From positions 1 through 64,000 of the forward strand of contig JAFTVH010000002.1 in the NCBI GenBank assembly GCA_017465845.1: DNA of 64,000 nt, written 5' to 3'. Position numbers and translations under genes: made by a program. The notes beneath the pieces were generated by a model that ran no database searches, was not told where the DNA came from, and saw only the letters and a list, made by a program, of their open reading frames with translations. This document shows, piece after piece, positions 9,352 to 18,894 of the stretch. This DNA is from Lachnospiraceae bacterium. GTDB taxonomy: Bacteria; Bacillota; Clostridia; Lachnospirales; Lachnospiraceae. Positions within the stretch are counted from its first letter, which is position 1. Each line of letters starts with the position of its first letter.

Positions 9352-10881
9352 ATGAAGTATTTACAAAAGATAAAAACAGAAAAAACGCAGATAAAGCTGA
9401 TATTTTGGATAATGGCTGCAGTATTTGCGGCGGTTCTGGTTCCTTTATTCCGGATTGGGTATTATAATTTTAAAAGTGTAGATGATTTCTCCTATGCTCA
9501 GCATTCGGAAGCCATCTGGGAGCAGACCCATTCAGTGCTGAAGGTATTTACCGGGCAGATCTCGTATACCTGGGATTATTACCTGAAGTGGCAGGGCACT
9601 TTTTTCAGTGAATGGTTCACCACATCTGTTATGGGAATTTTCAGCAAAAATGCGTATTATATGTCTACGTGGCTGACATTGGGAGGTTTTGTGCTGGCGG
9701 AAGGCTTTTTGCTGATGATCGTATTGGTGAAGATACTTGGGGCAGACCGTTACAGGGCAGGAATCATTACCATGGGATGTATTATGATACAGCTGTTGCT
9801 GACACCGTTTCCCTGTGAAGCTTTTTACTGGTTCTGCGGTTCCATGTTATATACGTTCATCCATGCGCTGGGACTGCTGCTGTGTACGCTCTGGATATTG
9901 CTGTATCAGAATGAGAACGGCAGACGTTTTAAAAATATCCTGCTGATGGCGGGCATTGTCTTTTTGACAGTTGCAGTTGCCGGAAGCAATTATATCACAG
10001 CTCTGACTATTTTTATTCTCTATGTATTATGCACGGCATGGTTTTTCCTGAAAAAGCACTCGGGAAAATGGCTGATACTGGGATGTAATATACTGTATCT
10101 GATTGCTTTTGCAGTAAATGTCATGGCACCTGGAAACAGTATCAGACAGGACTCATCCGGAATGGAACGGATGGGCGCTGTGAAAAGTATTCTGTTGTCT
10201 TTGAAGGAGGCTGCCGTATATGTATCTACATGGACGATCTTTCCGTGCATTGTGCTGGGGCTTCTGCTGCTGCCACTTTTTGTTCATATCGTTCGTAAGA
10301 AAAATTTCAGATATCCGTTTCCTGCATTAGTAAGCCTGATTTCCTTCTGCATCTTTGCAGCCCAGTTTACACCCACAATATTTGCGCTGGGGATCATCGG
10401 AGCCGGACGAGTTCAGAATCTGTATCGATTTAATTACTTCTTGCTGCTTTACGGAAATGAATTTTACTGGACAGGGTGGTGCTGCAGAAAGTATTTTGGC
10501 AGGAACACAACTGAGGAGAACCAACAGCAAACTTCCCGATCATGGCTGCTGCCCGGATGGGTGGCAGGCTGCATGGTCCTGGTACTGGGGTTAAGCGTGT
10601 GGGGCGGCAGTACACTGACGTCGGTAAGTGCATGGAAGTCGCTTAAAAATGGAGAGGCAAAGCAATATTATGAAGAATATCAGGAAAGACTGGAAATATT
10701 AGAGGATACAACGATTGAAGAGGCGGTTTTGGAACCATTTTCCGTTAAGCCGTATGTATTGTTTTTTGGAGATATTGTGGAAGATTCTGCCGATTGGGTG
10801 AATTATTCTGTAGCTGATTATTTTGGCAAAAAATCTGTAGCATTGAAGCCGCAGGAAGGGAGCACGGATGCTGGAAACTAG
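9352..10881 (+). CDS. Polytopic membrane protein, GT-C-like (DUF6056-type)
   Basis: A protein of 509 residues if started at ATG 9352, two bases after the previous stop codon, with AAGGA about 12 bases upstream. An upstream in-frame start at 9304 would lie inside the previous gene and adds no family sequence. After TM1 it has SVDDFSYAQH (about residues 42-51) and then LKWQGTFFSEW, the acidic pair followed by an aromatic loop that I associate with DUF6056 proteins. The domain name is from memory and only moderately certain. Overlaps the next gene by 14 bases. Confidence 0.6.
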   Translation: MKYLQKIKTEKTQIKLIFWIMAAVFAAVLVPLFRIGYYNFKSVDDFSYAQHSEAIWEQTHSVLKVFTGQISYTWDYYLKWQGTFFSEWFTTSVMGIFSKNAYYMSTWLTLGGFVLAEGFLLMIVLVKILGADRYRAGIITMGCIMIQLLLTPFPCEAFYWFCGSMLYTFIHALGLLLCTLWILLYQNENGRRFKNILLMAGIVFLTVAVAGSNYITALTIFILYVLCTAWFFLKKHSGKWLILGCNILYLIAFAVNVMAPGNSIRQDSSGMERMGAVKSILLSLKEAAVYVSTWTIFPCIVLGLLLLPLFVHIVRKKNFRYPFPALVSLISFCIFAAQFTPTIFALGIIGAGRVQNLYRFNYFLLLYGNEFYWTGWCCRKYFGRNTTEENQQQTSRSWLLPGWVAGCMVLVLGLSVWGGSTLTSVSAWKSLKNGEAKQYYEEYQERLEILEDTTIEEAVLEPFSVKPYVLFFGDIVEDSADWVNYSVADYFGKKSVALKPQEGSTDAGN

Positions 10882-12604
10882 GAAAAATAAGTGCAGACGG
10901 ATATGGTTCATAGTATTGTTCATGGCACTGAATCTGATCGAATGGCTGAAGGCCACTCAGACAGGAGATATCTGGAAGGTTGCAGTCAATGCAGCCGGTC
11001 TGGTGATCATGGTGCTCGTCATGAGTGCTTACTCTGTAAAAGAGCTATGCTGCGGATTCAGTAAGGTCTATACAGTCATCTGTCTGGCCGTCATGGTAGG
11101 AATCTATGGCTATTGGTGGATGAGTCCGGGAAAGTTCATTTTATGGCAATATTTGACGGCTGTTATGAATGTTTGGCTTATTGGCATCATGCTGTGGGTG
11201 CTCTGGAAAAGAGCAGCAGACGGCAGGCTGAAGAAACCGAAATGGGACATTCTGGGGGTTTTTTGGATTCTTCTGACCATTGTAATGGTATTTTCCAAAA
11301 GTGGCAGAATATGGCCGATATGGTTCTTCCTGATTTACGGTATATTCTACCTGACGGAATATTCTGAGGAAGATAAGGCTGCACTGGTGGAGGGTATGGT
11401 AAACGGCACCATCCTTTCCTTTTTCATCATGCAAATCTATGCTTATGGATTCAGACCATACGATGAAGTACGGTATAAAGGACCTCTCTCCAATTGTAAT
11501 ATGACTGCATTGTATTATTTGATCGTGTATTGTATGGTATTGGCAAAGCTGCACTTCCTTACGCTGAAGAAAGCCGGAAAGGTTAAGAAGCTCTTCTGGA
11601 TGGTGCTGGCCGGAGGGCTCTTGTGCTTTCAGTTTCTGACACTGTGCAGGACAGCCTGGCTCTCTGCCATAGCAATTACCTTTGTGTATGGTGTCCTGAT
11701 CATGAAAGGAATCTGGAAAGACAGTCTGCTGAAAGTTTTGGGAAAAGCAGTTTTGCTTGGCGTGATCACCTTGGCGGTCTTCCCGGTGGTATTCGGAACC
11801 GTCAGATGGCTTCCTACCATTCTGCATCATCCGATATGGTATGAGGGGGAATGGTCGGAGGAAAAGGTACATTCTTTTGATCCGGCAGATTCGGAGAAAT
11901 ATGTCACGCTGGAGGAATTTCTGGATACTGCACTGGGCAGATTTATGCAGATTCTGGAGGCACCGGGAGAAGTTGACAGTCTGGTGCAGCAGGGCGAGGA
12001 GCAGACCCCACAGAGTGAAGACAGGATTCAGAGCGAAGGTGCAGATGATCAGGCATCTTTAGAAGAGAGTGGGGAGAGCCCAAGTGACGTGGCTGAGGAG
12101 GAATATATATCAGGAGAAATCGATCCGTTCATGCCGGATGGGTATGAACAGGTGTCAGCAGAAGCCATAGGTGACGAAGTCCCTATTCTGGATGACAGTA
12201 AGGACTGGACCTCTTCCGAAATACGTGCTGCTATTTTCAAGGCCTACTGGAAAGACCTGAACTGGAGAGGCCACTCTGAGAAAGAGGGCTATTATCTGAT
12301 CACGCCCAAGTACAGATGCTGGCATGCCCAGAATCTGTGGCTGCAGATTGCATATTATTATGGAATCCCGGCAGGGATTTTACTGGTTGTATTAACGGTA
12401 GTTATGATATATTATTATATAAGCCGCTGCTATAAAGGGAAATTAGATCGCAAGTACGGAGTATTGCCTTTAATGTTTGTAATCTTGTACTTTACCTTTG
12501 GTGTGCTGGAGGTTGTATGGAATCCGGGACAGATGGTATTCATTCTGATTTTCCTGGTACAGCATCCCGGACTATTTCGAAAGGACACTGGTTTAGATGG
12601 TTGA
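10868..12604 (+). CDS. O-antigen ligase / Wzy_C-family membrane protein
   Basis: A protein of 578 residues with about a dozen transmembrane helices. Family marks are KGPLSNCN (about residue 203), the CRTAWLS segment (about 260) that matches the SR-G-L block of WaaL/Wzy proteins, and AQNLWLQIAYYYGIPAG (about 488-504), which matches the HNxxLQ-xxxxG block. Such proteins ligate or polymerise undecaprenyl-diphosphate-linked glycans outside the cell, including transfer to proteins. The large loop before the last block (about residues 325-475) carries a strongly acidic stretch rich in Glu, Asp, Ser and Gln. ATG with GGAAGGGAG upstream. Whether it is a polymerase, ligase or O-oligosaccharyltransferase cannot be told. 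Confidence 0.7.
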   Translation: MLETRKNKCRRIWFIVLFMALNLIEWLKATQTGDIWKVAVNAAGLVIMVLVMSAYSVKELCCGFSKVYTVICLAVMVGIYGYWWMSPGKFILWQYLTAVMNVWLIGIMLWVLWKRAADGRLKKPKWDILGVFWILLTIVMVFSKSGRIWPIWFFLIYGIFYLTEYSEEDKAALVEGMVNGTILSFFIMQIYAYGFRPYDEVRYKGPLSNCNMTALYYLIVYCMVLAKLHFLTLKKAGKVKKLFWMVLAGGLLCFQFLTLCRTAWLSAIAITFVYGVLIMKGIWKDSLLKVLGKAVLLGVITLAVFPVVFGTVRWLPTILHHPIWYEGEWSEEKVHSFDPADSEKYVTLEEFLDTALGRFMQILEAPGEVDSLVQQGEEQTPQSEDRIQSEGADDQASLEESGESPSDVAEEEYISGEIDPFMPDGYEQVSAEAIGDEVPILDDSKDWTSSEIRAAIFKAYWKDLNWRGHSEKEGYYLITPKYRCWHAQNLWLQIAYYYGIPAGILLVVLTVVMIYYYISRCYKGKLDRKYGVLPLMFVILYFTFGVLEVVWNPGQMVFILIFLVQHPGLFRKDTGLDG

Positions 12605-14186
12605 ATATAAAAACCGGCTCTTATCAGGGCTTAAGAATCATAAAACAATCATAAAAGCACTTTTTATGTCGCTTCTGCCGCTGCTTTGCTGTATCATAAC
12701 ATGCGCTGCGCAGGGAAGGACCGTTGCGGAGGTTTATCTGCCTGCGGGCGAATGGAATGATGAATTATTTTATTTTAAACAGGTGGAAGGAATCGTGAAC
12801 TTTGGCTATCCCCAAGGATATTTCGGATTCAATGAAAGCCATGCGCTGAAAGCTTCTTTTGCGGCATGGAGCCCGGTGCTGGTGTTCCCATGGATTCTAT
12901 GGGGTCTGATTTTCGGATGGAATCTTTCTTCACCGATTTATTGCAATATTTTTCTGATGATGCTTGCCATGTTCCTGTTCGTATGGTTGGTCAAGCCGGA
13001 CAGAAAGCAACTGGGAATCCTGACGATTCTGTACATGACTTTTACACCGCTGACAAGATATATGCTGTCGGGAATGCCGGAGTGTATCTGTTTTGCGCTG
13101 GTGATCATCGTGCTGGCGCTTAATATCAGCTATCAGGAAAAGGAGCATCCTGCCAAGCTGGTGCTTTTATTCTTGTTGACTTCGGTTATGACACTGATGC
13201 GTCCATATCTGCTGCTGTTCATGTTGCTTCCTGTGTATTTCTGGATCCGGAGAAGTAAGTGGGCCGGTGCAGTGGGCTCTCTGGCCGTTATGGGCGTGAC
13301 AGGGGCTATTTATGCAGCTGTAAAGCACTATTTCGGTGCGGAATATTTTACGCCGCTGTTTGATACGGATTGGGTGACTACATTCTTTGATCAGGGGATC
13401 TTTGCAGGTATCAAATATGTCATCTGGAGAATTGTGCACGTAGGTCTGAATTTCTTTGGACTGATGGTACAGGGATTCAAGGAAGATCTGTTCTGGGGAG
13501 AATATTTCGGAGCATTTATGATTGTCATGCTTGTCATCCTCCTGCAGACAGTGGTATATTTGATACATCGGGAGAAAAAGGGCAAACAGCTGATCCTCCA
13601 TATTTATCTGTCTTTGTGCTTTGTAGGAATGTGGGTGGCACTGCTTCTGATGTACAAAATGAAAGAAGGAAGTAAACACCTTTTAACATTTATAGTGGTG
13701 GGGATTTATGCTATTTGTCTCATGGAAACCAGATATTTTAAGAAGATGGTGGCGGCAGCAGTTATTTTTGTATGTTTATTTGTGGCCACCGGTACAGACC
13801 CGTATGAGCATCAGATCCCGTTTGAGGATGAGGAGATTGTGGCACAGGGAGAGTACTGGGAAGAAGTATTTGACAGAGAATGTGTTTTGGAAGAAAGTAA
13901 TGTACCCAATTTTGAAAATGTAATGATCTGGATTTTCAGTGACCGGGTGGAAGGTCAGACGGTGCTGACACCTTATGAGATGTTATATCAGCTGCCGGAG
14001 GGCTTTGGCATCAGCTGTTGTTATGCAGATTATGTGACAGACAATCTTGATGACCTGCAGAGCAGGTATCTGGCAGTTGCGGCAGGCGGTGAAGTGGACA
14101 GCCTGTGCAGCAGTAAAGGTTTTAGGGAAATCGGAAGAGATGAAGGACTGGTAGTATATGAACTCTATGGTGAAAGCGGAAAATAA
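12597..14186 (+). CDS. Polytopic membrane protein, GT-C-like
   Basis: A protein of 529 residues with about ten hydrophobic segments. The first outer loop contains AGEWNDELFYFKQVEG (about residues 50-65), with a DE pair beside aromatics as in GT-C enzymes. The C-terminal 130 residues are soluble and acidic. ATG at 12597 overlaps the end of the ligase-like gene by 8 bases. A glycosyltransferase role is inferred and no specific family is recognised. Confidence 0.6.
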   Translation: MVEYKNRLLSGLKNHKTIIKALFMSLLPLLCCIITCAAQGRTVAEVYLPAGEWNDELFYFKQVEGIVNFGYPQGYFGFNESHALKASFAAWSPVLVFPWILWGLIFGWNLSSPIYCNIFLMMLAMFLFVWLVKPDRKQLGILTILYMTFTPLTRYMLSGMPECICFALVIIVLALNISYQEKEHPAKLVLLFLLTSVMTLMRPYLLLFMLLPVYFWIRRSKWAGAVGSLAVMGVTGAIYAAVKHYFGAEYFTPLFDTDWVTTFFDQGIFAGIKYVIWRIVHVGLNFFGLMVQGFKEDLFWGEYFGAFMIVMLVILLQTVVYLIHREKKGKQLILHIYLSLCFVGMWVALLLMYKMKEGSKHLLTFIVVGIYAICLMETRYFKKMVAAAVIFVCLFVATGTDPYEHQIPFEDEEIVAQGEYWEEVFDRECVLEESNVPNFENVMIWIFSDRVEGQTVLTPYEMLYQLPEGFGISCCYADYVTDNLDDLQSRYLAVAAGGEVDSLCSSKGFREIGRDEGLVVYELYGESGK

Positions 14187-15405
14187 GAAATATCAATGGC
14201 TGGACCGATGTGTCTTTGCACTGGGACTGGTGGTATATACGGTGCTCTTATTCACATTATTTTACCGGCAGACACTGGGAAATGTGAATTACTATCATTC
14301 TGATATGAAAGCATATATCCTGGAAATGCAGGGGCTGGAAAGCGGATACAGCTTCCCGTATCCTCTGTTCTTCAAGCTGGGTGCACTGTTCCATCTGTTT
14401 TTAAATAATCCGGAACTGAGCATTGCACTTGCGGTTACCGTATTGAACAGCTTAAGTCCTCTTGTTTTAAAATATTATATGAACAAGATATTGATGAAGG
14501 AATGTGACGGCAATGAATCCCAGACGGGAAAGAAACAACTGTGGCTGGGACTCCTTATTACGGCAGGAGTCTTCACCGTATTTTTCGTATCCATGGTATA
14601 CCCGCCGAAAGGAATCTACCTGCCCGGCATTAAGAACAACTACGTGGGGGTATTTACTCCCAATCCGTTCCACAATGCGACCTATAATGCCACAAGACCA
14701 TTTGCCATTGTTGCGTATTTCCTGTTCGGTAAGATCCTGACAGAGTATGAGGACAAGATGAACCGGAAGGACCAGCTGCTGTTTGCACTGTTCCTGTTCC
14801 TGACTACGATTACCAAACCAAGCTTTACCTTTGTACTTGTACCGACAGCAGGCCTGATCATGGTGTACCGGATCATTAAGACGAAGTTTCGAAATTTTGT
14901 TCCTTCCGTAAAGCTGGGGCTTTGCTTTGTACCCACCTTTGCAGCGCTGATTTACCAGTTCTTCGGGGTGTTTGCACCTTCGGCGGACGGCGAAAGCGGT
15001 ATCGGCTTTGGTATTGCCACAGCCTGGAAGCTGCACTGCGATAATATTCCATTGGCAATCGGTCTGGCGCTGGGCTTCCCGATTTTTACATTGATGGTAA
15101 ATTATAAACAGTTAAAACAGGACAAATGGTATCGGTTCTCCTGGCAGATGCTGGTGATCAGTTTGGCAGAAGTTCTGTTTATGTATGAAAAGGGCTTCCG
15201 TCTGCCGGATATGAACTTTTCCTGGGGATACATGCACGGAATCTTCTTTGTATTCGTGTCATCTTTGATCGTACTGATCAGACGTACCTGGAAAAAGGAA
15301 GGACGATTGTGGCTGACCGCAGCCCAGTGGCTGGCCTATGGATGGCATCTTGCCTGTGGAATCTACTACTTTATGGGTATTTTTGCAGGGGGATTATATT
15401 ATTAA
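14158..15405 (+). CDS. Polytopic membrane protein, GT-C-like
   Basis: A protein of 415 residues with about ten hydrophobic helices and little soluble sequence. The loop after TM1 reads NYYHSDMKAYILEMQG (about residues 44-59), placing Asp49 among aromatics. A second loop has YPPKGIYLPG and PNPFHNATYNATRPF. No named family is recognised. It overlaps the previous gene by 29 bases; ATG at 14167 is an alternative start. The intergenic stretch after it (15406-15483) shows no promoter. Confidence 0.55.
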   Translation: MNSMVKAENKKYQWLDRCVFALGLVVYTVLLFTLFYRQTLGNVNYYHSDMKAYILEMQGLESGYSFPYPLFFKLGALFHLFLNNPELSIALAVTVLNSLSPLVLKYYMNKILMKECDGNESQTGKKQLWLGLLITAGVFTVFFVSMVYPPKGIYLPGIKNNYVGVFTPNPFHNATYNATRPFAIVAYFLFGKILTEYEDKMNRKDQLLFALFLFLTTITKPSFTFVLVPTAGLIMVYRIIKTKFRNFVPSVKLGLCFVPTFAALIYQFFGVFAPSADGESGIGFGIATAWKLHCDNIPLAIGLALGFPIFTLMVNYKQLKQDKWYRFSWQMLVISLAEVLFMYEKGFRLPDMNFSWGYMHGIFFVFVSSLIVLIRRTWKKEGRLWLTAAQWLAYGWHLACGIYYFMGIFAGGLYY

Positions 15406-15483
15406 CATCACAGTTGGCTGCGAAGCGGCGGGAATATGCCGTAAGCATCACATGGTGCGGGTGAGCAGATAGGAGGCTTAAAC

Positions 15484-16014
15484 GTGGATAGTTACAAATA
15501 TGCTGATGAGAAAGCCGGGATTTATCTCAGGCCAATGACATATGAGGATACCGATGATATCGTATCCTGGAGAAACAGCGACGCTGTCAGGAAGAACTTC
15601 ATCTATCAGGCACTCTTTACCAGAGAAAGCCATGAGAACTGGATCCGGACCATGGTAGAGCCCGGAAAAGTAGTGCAGATGATGATCTGCCTGAAAGAAA
15701 CAGGGAAAGCTGTAGGTTCGGTCTATATCAGGGACATCGATCATCACCATCACAAGGCGGAGTATGGTATTTTTATCGGCAGCGCCGACAGCAGAGGAAG
15801 AGGCATCGGAACCGCGGCAACCAGATTGATGATACGCTATTCCTTTGAGGAACTACAGCTGCACAGATTGTTCCTGCGGGTGTATGCTGACAACGGACAG
15901 GCTATCGGAAGCTATGAAAAGGCTGGATTTGTAAGAGAAGCATATCTGAGAGACGATGTCTATATCGATGGCATGTATCGGGATATTGTGTTGATGGCGG
16001 TACTGAATGCTTAA
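15484..16014 (+). CDS. GNAT-family N-acetyltransferase (RimJ/RimL-like)
   Basis: A soluble protein of 176 residues. It has the GNAT acetyl-CoA loop RGRGIGTAA (about residues 100-108), preceded by EYGIFIG and followed by the N-x-x-A-x-x-Y-E-K-x-G-F core (ADNGQAIGSYEKAGF). It would acetylate an amine, plausibly an amino group on a nucleotide sugar made by this locus. Ribosomal or protein N-termini are alternative substrates. GTG start at 15484 with a strong AGGAGG 7 bases upstream. Unlike the GNAT at 39095, its CoA-binding loop is intact, so it could also be the acetyl-CoA-dependent step of an amino-sugar pathway. Confidence 0.8.
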   Translation: MDSYKYADEKAGIYLRPMTYEDTDDIVSWRNSDAVRKNFIYQALFTRESHENWIRTMVEPGKVVQMMICLKETGKAVGSVYIRDIDHHHHKAEYGIFIGSADSRGRGIGTAATRLMIRYSFEELQLHRLFLRVYADNGQAIGSYEKAGFVREAYLRDDVYIDGMYRDIVLMAVLNA

Positions 16015-16031
16015 GGTGAGGTGATAATATC

Positions 16032-17858
16032 ATGAAAAAGATATTGCGCAATAGCATCATTCTACTGTTTGCAGGAGCCATAGCAGGTACCTTGCTCTTG
16101 ACTGTGAGTTTTATGCTGCCGGTAAGAGCGGAAATGTATCAACAGTCTATGGCGACATTGGAGTCGGAAGGCTGGTATCCTGCCATGCCGGTTCTGAGCG
16201 CAAGTCAGGATACTTATTTTCACAGTTATCTGCCGGGCGTTTTGGATGGTGGTACAGACAGGATCATGATAGATACTGCACTTGATACGATGGGAGCAGG
16301 GAATCCCCTGTATCGTGCAATGGACATGTATTCAACATATATAGGACACGGATATTCGTATTACTGGCATGGTTATGTCTGTATCTTGCGTCCATTGATG
16401 CTGTTTTTTGATTATGGAGAAATACGTATTATTAATAGTGCGTTGCAGCTTTTGCTGGTATTTGTTGTGACATATCTGATTTATAGAAAGAAGAACAGAA
16501 TATATGCGGGAATTTTTCTTACCTCCTATTTTCTGTTAATGCCGACAGCAGTGGGATATTCTCTGCAGTTTTCCTGGGTATTCTATATAAGTATGTTTGG
16601 CTGTCTGCTGATTTTAAAATATGGAGATCGGCTGAGCAGACCTGACAGGATGGTGTACCTGTTTCTGGGCTTGGGAATGTGCACCGGTTTTCTGGATCTG
16701 CTGACTTATCCACTGTATACTTGGGCAGTGCCGTTGCTTTGGTGGATCGTTACGGATAAATCATGTACAGATAAAGTGCGTCGTGTAATTGCAACCGGCT
16801 TTTCATGGATAGCAGGTTATGGAGGGCTCTGGTTCCTGAAATGGTGTCTGGGTACTCTCATTTTGAAACGAAATATTTTAGAATCTGCTATGAGTGAAGT
16901 GTTTCTTCGTTCGGGTCTGGAAGAGGTTCAAGGCAGTGGGCTTTCTTATCGTCTGGAAGCACTTATGAATAACTGGAAACATTATTCTTATAAACTTTAT
17001 TTATTAATACTGGGTGTATGGTTGGTTTATTTTGCAGCCAGAAGTGTTACCGGTGGATTCAGGAAAAGCAGCAATGCTTCGGCACTGGCATTGACGGGAT
17101 CTTCAGCAGCAGTATGGTATCTGGTGCTTGCCAATCATACTGCCGGACATCATTTTTTTACTTATCGTATCTGGGGAATTGCTGTGCTTGCAGTGTTACT
17201 GCTTGCAGCTGAGAGTATCGATACGACGGAATGTATCTTACGATGGAAACAAGTAGGAGTGTGGGCTTGTTTGGGCTGTTTGGCAGTATTTTTTTCTTTG
17301 TTTTCCAAAGAGGATTTATTTGTGCTGAATGGTCAATGTGAATCTGTACTTCTGGAATTGCAGGAAGGAGTACAATTTAAAACGGAGTTTGTCCCAACAT
17401 TTTCTGAAATCAACCAATTGAATCTGGGGCTGGATACGCAAAGTCAGGAAGGCCGATATGAGATCACATTGTGCCGGAATGGAACGGTATTGGATCAGAA
17501 GAGTGTTCATATGGCAGAGGTCGGAGAACATAATTTCTATTCCTTTGAAGTTGACTGGCAATTGGAAAGAAGTGTTACTTATGAATTGATCATAGAGGCA
17601 CAAGGTAATGAGAAACCGGCATATCTTTTGATGACGATACCGGAAGAAATGCCGCTGGTGGAACTTAAGAATGCATCGCTTAATGATCAGACAGTGTACG
17701 CCCAACCTATTTGCGCAATAATGTACAGAAAACTTCCCGAAAAGAAAAATCTGCTATTCATTGCAATGACGTGGACATGGATTTTGTTTGCCATATATTT
17801 GACCGGCTATTCGGTAATGCCGGATAGAATCAGTAAGAAACAACGAAAGGACGCATAA
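16032..17858 (+). CDS. Polytopic membrane protein with C-terminal soluble domain, GT-C-like
   Basis: A protein of 608 residues with an N-terminal helix, then a long outer loop with SASQDTYFHSYLPG (about residues 57-70), about ten helices in the middle and a C-terminal outer domain of about 120 residues before a final helix. The C-terminal domain (about 440-570) reads like a beta-rich fold. I recognise no family. ATG preceded by GGTGAGGTGA. Position between GT-C-like genes and a polyprenyl-phosphate GT2 suggests a role in transfer of the lipid-linked sugar, which is inference. Confidence 0.5.
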   Translation: MKKILRNSIILLFAGAIAGTLLLTVSFMLPVRAEMYQQSMATLESEGWYPAMPVLSASQDTYFHSYLPGVLDGGTDRIMIDTALDTMGAGNPLYRAMDMYSTYIGHGYSYYWHGYVCILRPLMLFFDYGEIRIINSALQLLLVFVVTYLIYRKKNRIYAGIFLTSYFLLMPTAVGYSLQFSWVFYISMFGCLLILKYGDRLSRPDRMVYLFLGLGMCTGFLDLLTYPLYTWAVPLLWWIVTDKSCTDKVRRVIATGFSWIAGYGGLWFLKWCLGTLILKRNILESAMSEVFLRSGLEEVQGSGLSYRLEALMNNWKHYSYKLYLLILGVWLVYFAARSVTGGFRKSSNASALALTGSSAAVWYLVLANHTAGHHFFTYRIWGIAVLAVLLLAAESIDTTECILRWKQVGVWACLGCLAVFFSLFSKEDLFVLNGQCESVLLELQEGVQFKTEFVPTFSEINQLNLGLDTQSQEGRYEITLCRNGTVLDQKSVHMAEVGEHNFYSFEVDWQLERSVTYELIIEAQGNEKPAYLLMTIPEEMPLVELKNASLNDQTVYAQPICAIMYRKLPEKKNLLFIAMTWTWILFAIYLTGYSVMPDRISKKQRKDA

Positions 17859-17863
17859 GGATA

Positions 17864-18808
17864 ATGAAGAAAATCAGTTTTGTAATTCCCTGTTATCGTT
17901 CGGAGCATACGCTGCCCAACGTGATAGAGGAAATCAGAGATACAATGGAGCGCATCGGTAAATATACCTATGAGATTATTCTGGTGAATGACTGCTCTCC
18001 GGACCATACATGGAAAACAATCAGTGAGCTCTGCGAGAAATATGAAAATATTACAGGAATCGATTTTGCCAGAAATTTCGGTCAGCATGCCGCACTGATG
18101 GCAGGACTGCGCAGCGCTGATGGTGACGCAGTAGTCTGCCTGGATGATGACGGTCAGACCCCGGCAGATGAAGTGGATAAACTGCTTGATAAACTTGAGG
18201 AGGGTTATGACGCCGTTTATGCAAAATACGAGCACAAACAGCATTCTACGTTCCGTAATCTTGGCAGTAAAGTAAATGAACTGATGACCAGAATGATGCT
18301 GGAGAAGCCGGCGGATCTGTATATATCCAGTTATTTTGCAGTGAAACGTTTTGTGGTAGATGACATGATTCGCTACGAGAATTCTTATCCTTATGTGATC
18401 GGTCTGGTGCTCAGGACTACCAAGAATATTGCCAATGTAGTGGTTCAGCACAGGGAACGTGAAGAAGGAACATCAGGTTATACCTTAAAGAAACTGCTTG
18501 GGCTCTGGTTCAACGGGTTTACGGCATTTTCCGTAAAACCGCTGCGGATTGCTACTGTATTGGGTGTATTCAGCGCATGCCTTGGTTTCCTGTATGGAAT
18601 CTATACTATCGTTAAGAAACTGGTGAATCCGGATGTGCCGCTGGGATTCAGTTCTACGATGGCAGCCATTGTCTTCTTCGGTGGTATGATCATGGTTATG
18701 TTGGGGCTGATTGGTGAGTATATCGGAAGAATTTATATCAGTATGAATAATTCGCCGCAGTATGTGGTACGTGAACGGATTAGGATGAAGTCTGAAAAGA
18801 TCGATTAA
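17864..18808 (+). CDS. Polyprenyl-phosphate glycosyltransferase, GT2 (GtrB/DPM1-like)
   Basis: A protein of 314 residues. The N-terminal GT2 domain has ILVNDCSPD (about 39-47) for nucleotide binding and the acidic DDDGQ cluster (94-98), plus the RNFGQHAALMAGL block of dolichyl/polyprenyl-phosphate glycosyltransferases. Two C-terminal transmembrane helices (about 225-290) end in GEYIGRIY. It should load a sugar from a nucleotide donor onto undecaprenyl phosphate on the cytoplasmic side, making the donor for the GT-C-like proteins. The sugar is unknown. It is the last gene of this operon, followed by a hairpin terminator. Confidence 0.85.
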   Translation: MKKISFVIPCYRSEHTLPNVIEEIRDTMERIGKYTYEIILVNDCSPDHTWKTISELCEKYENITGIDFARNFGQHAALMAGLRSADGDAVVCLDDDGQTPADEVDKLLDKLEEGYDAVYAKYEHKQHSTFRNLGSKVNELMTRMMLEKPADLYISSYFAVKRFVVDDMIRYENSYPYVIGLVLRTTKNIANVVVQHREREEGTSGYTLKKLLGLWFNGFTAFSVKPLRIATVLGVFSACLGFLYGIYTIVKKLVNPDVPLGFSSTMAAIVFFGGMIMVMLGLIGEYIGRIYISMNNSPQYVVRERIRMKSEKID

Positions 18809-18824
18809 AGGATTCTTACCAATA

Positions 18825-18863
18825 GGGGGAGGCTGTACTCGTACGAATTACAACCTCCCTTAT
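18825..18863. terminator. Hairpin terminator between convergent genes
   Basis: The arms GGGAGGCTGTA (18827-18837) and TACAACCTCCC (18849-18859) pair over 11 positions with one C/A mismatch, around an 11-base loop. The arms lie between two genes that converge, so the structure could stop transcription from both sides. The T-run after the plus-strand arm is weak (TTATATTT). Confidence 0.7.
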
Positions 18864-18894
18864 ATTTGGCTATCTATTTCCTAACACCTACTTG

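Noticed and set aside
11141..11872. Minus-strand open frame of about 240 codons
   Set aside because: It lies wholly within the ligase-like gene; its His/Gln-rich make-up is typical of an antisense shadow of a membrane protein gene.
15406..15483. Promoter or regulatory RNA before the GNAT gene
   Set aside because: No -10/-35 pair or stable stem is visible; only a short direct repeat of CATCACA.
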